From Sycobia sp. Sy_11 (Eukaryota; Arthropoda; Insecta; Hymenoptera; Epichrysomallidae), in the NCBI GenBank assembly GCA_018907035.1, contig JACCIC010000284.1, positions 142,001 to 206,000 on the forward strand: a DNA stretch of 64,000 nt, in the 5' to 3' direction. Below the pieces are notes generated by a model, which saw nothing but the letters and a program-made list of their open reading frames with translations, was not told the DNA's origin and did no database searches. Position 1 is the first letter of the stretch. The number at the start of each line of letters is the position of its first letter. The position numbers and the translations under genes are program-made. This document shows positions 61,351-64,000 of this stretch, piece by piece.

Positions 61351-61639
61351 GATTCCCCACGTAAAAGAAAATAAAATTTACAAAAATAAGATATCCATAA
61401 GGTATGAAAGTAGTGTCAGATTAACCTGAAGAACAAAAAAGGTAATACCGACGTCACACCTTCTTTAGGATACGAATCCCAGAGTTGGATATGAATATTC
61501 GTTTGATCTGGTCTGGTATTAATACTTTAAGCGGACTACTTTGAGTGGATGTTCGTGATGCAAGACGCCACCTAGTTGTCAATGGTAAAACTAATTGTTA
61601 AAATCATTAACTTAATTTATTTATGAAAGTAAAATGATT

Positions 61640-61865
61640 TTCAATAAAAAACGTAGCCTGTGTCCTTCCCAAGATAATATAGAATCTATATGTCAAATTT
61701 CAGAACAATCGGTTCAGTCGTTTTTTCGGCTATCGTGTATAAACAAAAACACGCTTTGTCTTTATAAATTAGTATAATATATGATATGATATGATGATAT
61801 GAAGTATGATATGATATGCTATGAAGTATGATATGATATTATATTATATGATATGATATGATATA
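61640..61865 (+). mobile_element. RTE-like LINE 3' end with microsatellite tail
   Basis: CGTAGCCTGTGTCCTTCCC, then GTCAAATTTCAGAACAATCG, GTTCAGTCGTTTTTTCGGC and TTATAAATTAGTATAAT are the conserved word order of RTE-type 3' ends (AAATTTCA..ATCGGTTCAGTxGTTTTT..AAATTAGTATA). It continues into an imperfect (TATGA)n tract at 61779-61865, and a simple-repeat tail is typical of RTE. No reverse transcriptase is attached, so this is a truncated copy or a SINE riding on the same 3' end. Confidence 0.6.
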
Positions 61866-62921
61866 CAAAATATATTTTTGTAATAGTTGTGGTCCAGAAT
61901 AAGTAGATTAACAATTCAACACTGTAAGCAAATCATAAAAAAAGATTCCTTCTGTACCTGAAAAGAAATAAAAAGAAAAATTAAAAAGTTATTTAGTAAA
62001 TGATTGCAGGAAAATATCTTGAATATGAAAATGATAAGATTTTACATACAAAAAAGAAATGCAGAAAAAATTAATTGTATATATACCAATCTATAATACA
62101 TGTTTTACAATTAAAAAAAGTTTTAAAAAAGGTCAAAATAAGTAAGAAAACAATTACACGAAGAAATTTATCTAAAAGAAACCATTGGGTAGAATGCTGG
62201 AGTTAGATGTGCAAGAAGATTTATCTTCAAAATAGTATCATCTGAAAAAAAAATATAATTAGTACTGCAAATATTGTAAATAATAAAGTATTTATATATA
62301 CTGGAGTTTTTATGGTAAATATATAATTTCGATAAGTTTAAACTATTTTTTCTACAAAGTAACAGATACTATCAAAAAATATAGCCAATAATTAAATACG
62401 TGAATAAAAGAGCATATTGATGTACTGTAATAGAAACCATACTCAAAATTGCACAAATTTCATGTTGTCAGAAAGCAAAGTTAATGCTAATCAATTTTAT
62501 TTATGCGTTTCTATTTACTTTTTGAAATAAAAATAAATTCTGTAGAACAAAAATAATGAATTATTGTCTTCTATTTCAATTTAAAAATTTTTTTAAGATA
62601 TTTCTTAATATAATATATTTGTGTACGAAAATTAAATAAACAATAGATTAAACTTAAAAATTAAATATGAAAGAGTAACTTTATCAATATATTTAATTTA
62701 TTTAGCTAATATTATTATATTCATTCACTATAAAAATATAAAAATTATACATATTATATGTATTTCTCTAACTGAAAACAGTCATTTAAAATATATTGCA
62801 TATAATCAGTTTGTAAACAAACTTACATTTTAATACCTAACCAAAAAATTATGTATATTACATTTTTTACAATCAACATGAGAATAATTTAATTGTACTT
62901 ATGTCGACTGCCCATATATAA
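61866..62921. other. Non-coding AT-rich
   Basis: No recognised features on either strand. Confidence 0.35.
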
Positions 62922-63316
62922 ATTAATAAATATTTTTTTAGTGCTCTTACAGTCCAATCAATTCAATCTAAAAATAAAAATAAAATCAGGGACTGGAGGA
63001 GATGATGAGGAGATAGAGTCCTGATGAGGAGCCGTAGCGAGCTCGAAACATTGGACAGATCTTCAATTCAGTAAGGGTGTTGGGGACAGGCAGATTGCAC
63101 TTTACTAACAAAGAATTTTTTCAGCTAATATTTTATTTTCAGATTAGTCTACGGGAGTGAATGTAAACAAGGACAGCCTGACTGTCATTATAATTTTTGT
63201 TTAATTTTTAATTTAATTTTTATTTTTAATTTTTATTTTATTTTTATTTTTATTTTTATTTTTATTTTTAGATTGAACTGATTGGACTGTAAGACCAATA
63301 AAAAAATATTTATTAA
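62922..63316. mobile_element. Fold-back (MITE-like) element with long inverted repeats
   Basis: Arms 62922-62986 and 63248-63316 are reverse complements with roughly 90% identity, including CTTACAGTCCAATCA and TCAATCTAAAAATAAAAATA. They enclose about 260 bp of unique sequence. The outermost part ATTAATAAATATTTTTTTA is included in the inverted repeat, so the true ends are uncertain. No coding. It contains the hammerhead-like core at 63021-63049. Confidence 0.75.
63021..63049 (+). ncRNA. Hammerhead-ribozyme-like core (incomplete)
   Basis: CTGATGA at 63021-63027, then GAGC (63029-63032) able to pair with GCTC (63041-63044), then GAAAC at 63045-63049. That is the order of the conserved hammerhead core (CUGAUGA, stem II, GAAA). 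A one-base bulge (G63028) precedes stem II. Flanking GTCC (63018-63021) and GGAC (63053-63056) can also pair. The partner strand for stem III with a cleavage triplet (NUH) was not seen nearby, so self-cleavage is not supported. Known hammerheads occur in Penelope-like elements and retrozymes. Confidence 0.35.
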
Positions 63317-64000
63317 TCAACATTAGAAATAGATATTTTGAAAAATAATTATTTACATTGTATAATTGATTCAGTAGACATAATTCAGCTTGTTTTAATT
63401 TTGTGGTTATGTGAGAAGATAAAGATACACTTACAAAATTACTTGTATATTTACATTTTTTAATATGAATAAATTTGTCATTCGATTATTTTCATATAAT
63501 AAGGAAAAATCTAGAAAGTATAATCTATTGCCTAGTTTCGAGTGAATTTAAATATTTATTATGGCTTAGCAAAACAAGTACTGTTTTGCCAAAAACGTAT
63601 ACGTACAGTATTATAGCTCCTGTATAGCCCACTCTCAGCTCTCAAGATTTTCTGACCAAATGGTCGTTATAATTTTTGTTGCAGGTTCTCTGTGGTCATA
63701 TCGAGTTGCTTAATATTCTTGAGTAAACAAAACAGATTTTTTGAAACAGACGAGTAAAAGAATTGGGAGGTTCGTACAGGTTATAATAAATATAGAATAC
63801 ACGCGGTACTTCGGTATATTGCGCGCGTGTTACTTCGCTAATACGCCAATTGCCAAGCGCTCTTGTTACGTCTGCGCAGCCTTAAAAAACGTCGCGCATC
63901 AAAGTGAAACAATGTTCAGACTGCATCTACAATTAAGTGTACTATATTATACCATCAACATGTATACTTGGAATTCTTTCTGGTTCTGCATATATCATGA
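63317..64000. other. Non-coding; GC-richer at 63790-63910
   Basis: The right end has CpG-containing sequence (GCGCGCGTG near 63819) but nothing recognisable before the window ends. Confidence 0.3.

Overview
The window is AT-rich eukaryotic DNA, most likely from an insect and probably an ant or other hymenopteran. That call rests on a mauritiana-type mariner, BEL/Pao, RNase H-bearing LINEs, hAT/ZMYM1-like, YqaJ-like and TNP2-like transposase remnants, and several decayed spliced genes that I read as the DUF4806 family, which is expanded in ant genomes. The species call is inference. No conserved host housekeeping gene was recognised. It is a heterochromatin-like transposon graveyard with nested insertions and many (TA)n, (GT)n and (GA)n arrays.

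Layout, left. 0-2.2 kb: a hAT (DUF4371/ZMYM1-like) remnant. 3.7 kb: a long hairpin. 4.4-5.4 kb: ten tandem hairpin-forming units of 54-70 bp whose stems appear to covary, upstream of a TATA-like promoter. 6.9-8.8 kb: a YqaJ-exonuclease remnant (-) next to the first of four CACTA/TNP2-like transposase copies (others at 13.8, 17.8 and 56-60 kb). 9.2 kb: a tRNA-derived SINE. 11.5-12.0 kb: a LINE endonuclease remnant. 12.2 kb: an LTR-like element (-) with a second copy at 57.4 kb (+).

Middle (15.4-38.3 kb): a cluster of decayed multi-exon DUF4806-type genes (A, C, D and B on +, E on -). Many splice sites are still recognisable. They are interleaved with a BEL/Pao fragment and with two collinear fragments of a second LINE (25.7-28.9 and 34.6-35.7 kb) that lie either side of gene B.

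Right. 39.9 and 45.1-46.7 kb: GC-rich patches with (TA)n arrays. 47.9-53.3 kb: a complete LINE insertion (-) with an identical 14-bp target duplication, an intact ORF1 and a broken ORF2. 54.6-55.9 kb: an apparently intact mariner. 56-60 kb: the best-preserved TNP2-like gene, split by an LTR-like insertion. 60.4-60.8 kb: a 60-bp minisatellite that encodes a 20-residue repeat. 61.7 kb: an RTE-like LINE 3' end. 62.9-63.3 kb: a fold-back element containing a hammerhead-ribozyme-like core.

Only two reading frames look intact and functional: the mariner transposase and LINE ORF1. Everything else is broken coding DNA or repeats. The most interesting candidates are the covarying hairpin array (4.4-5.4 kb), the DUF4806 cluster and its relation to the split LINE, the hammerhead-like core, and the 20-residue minisatellite.
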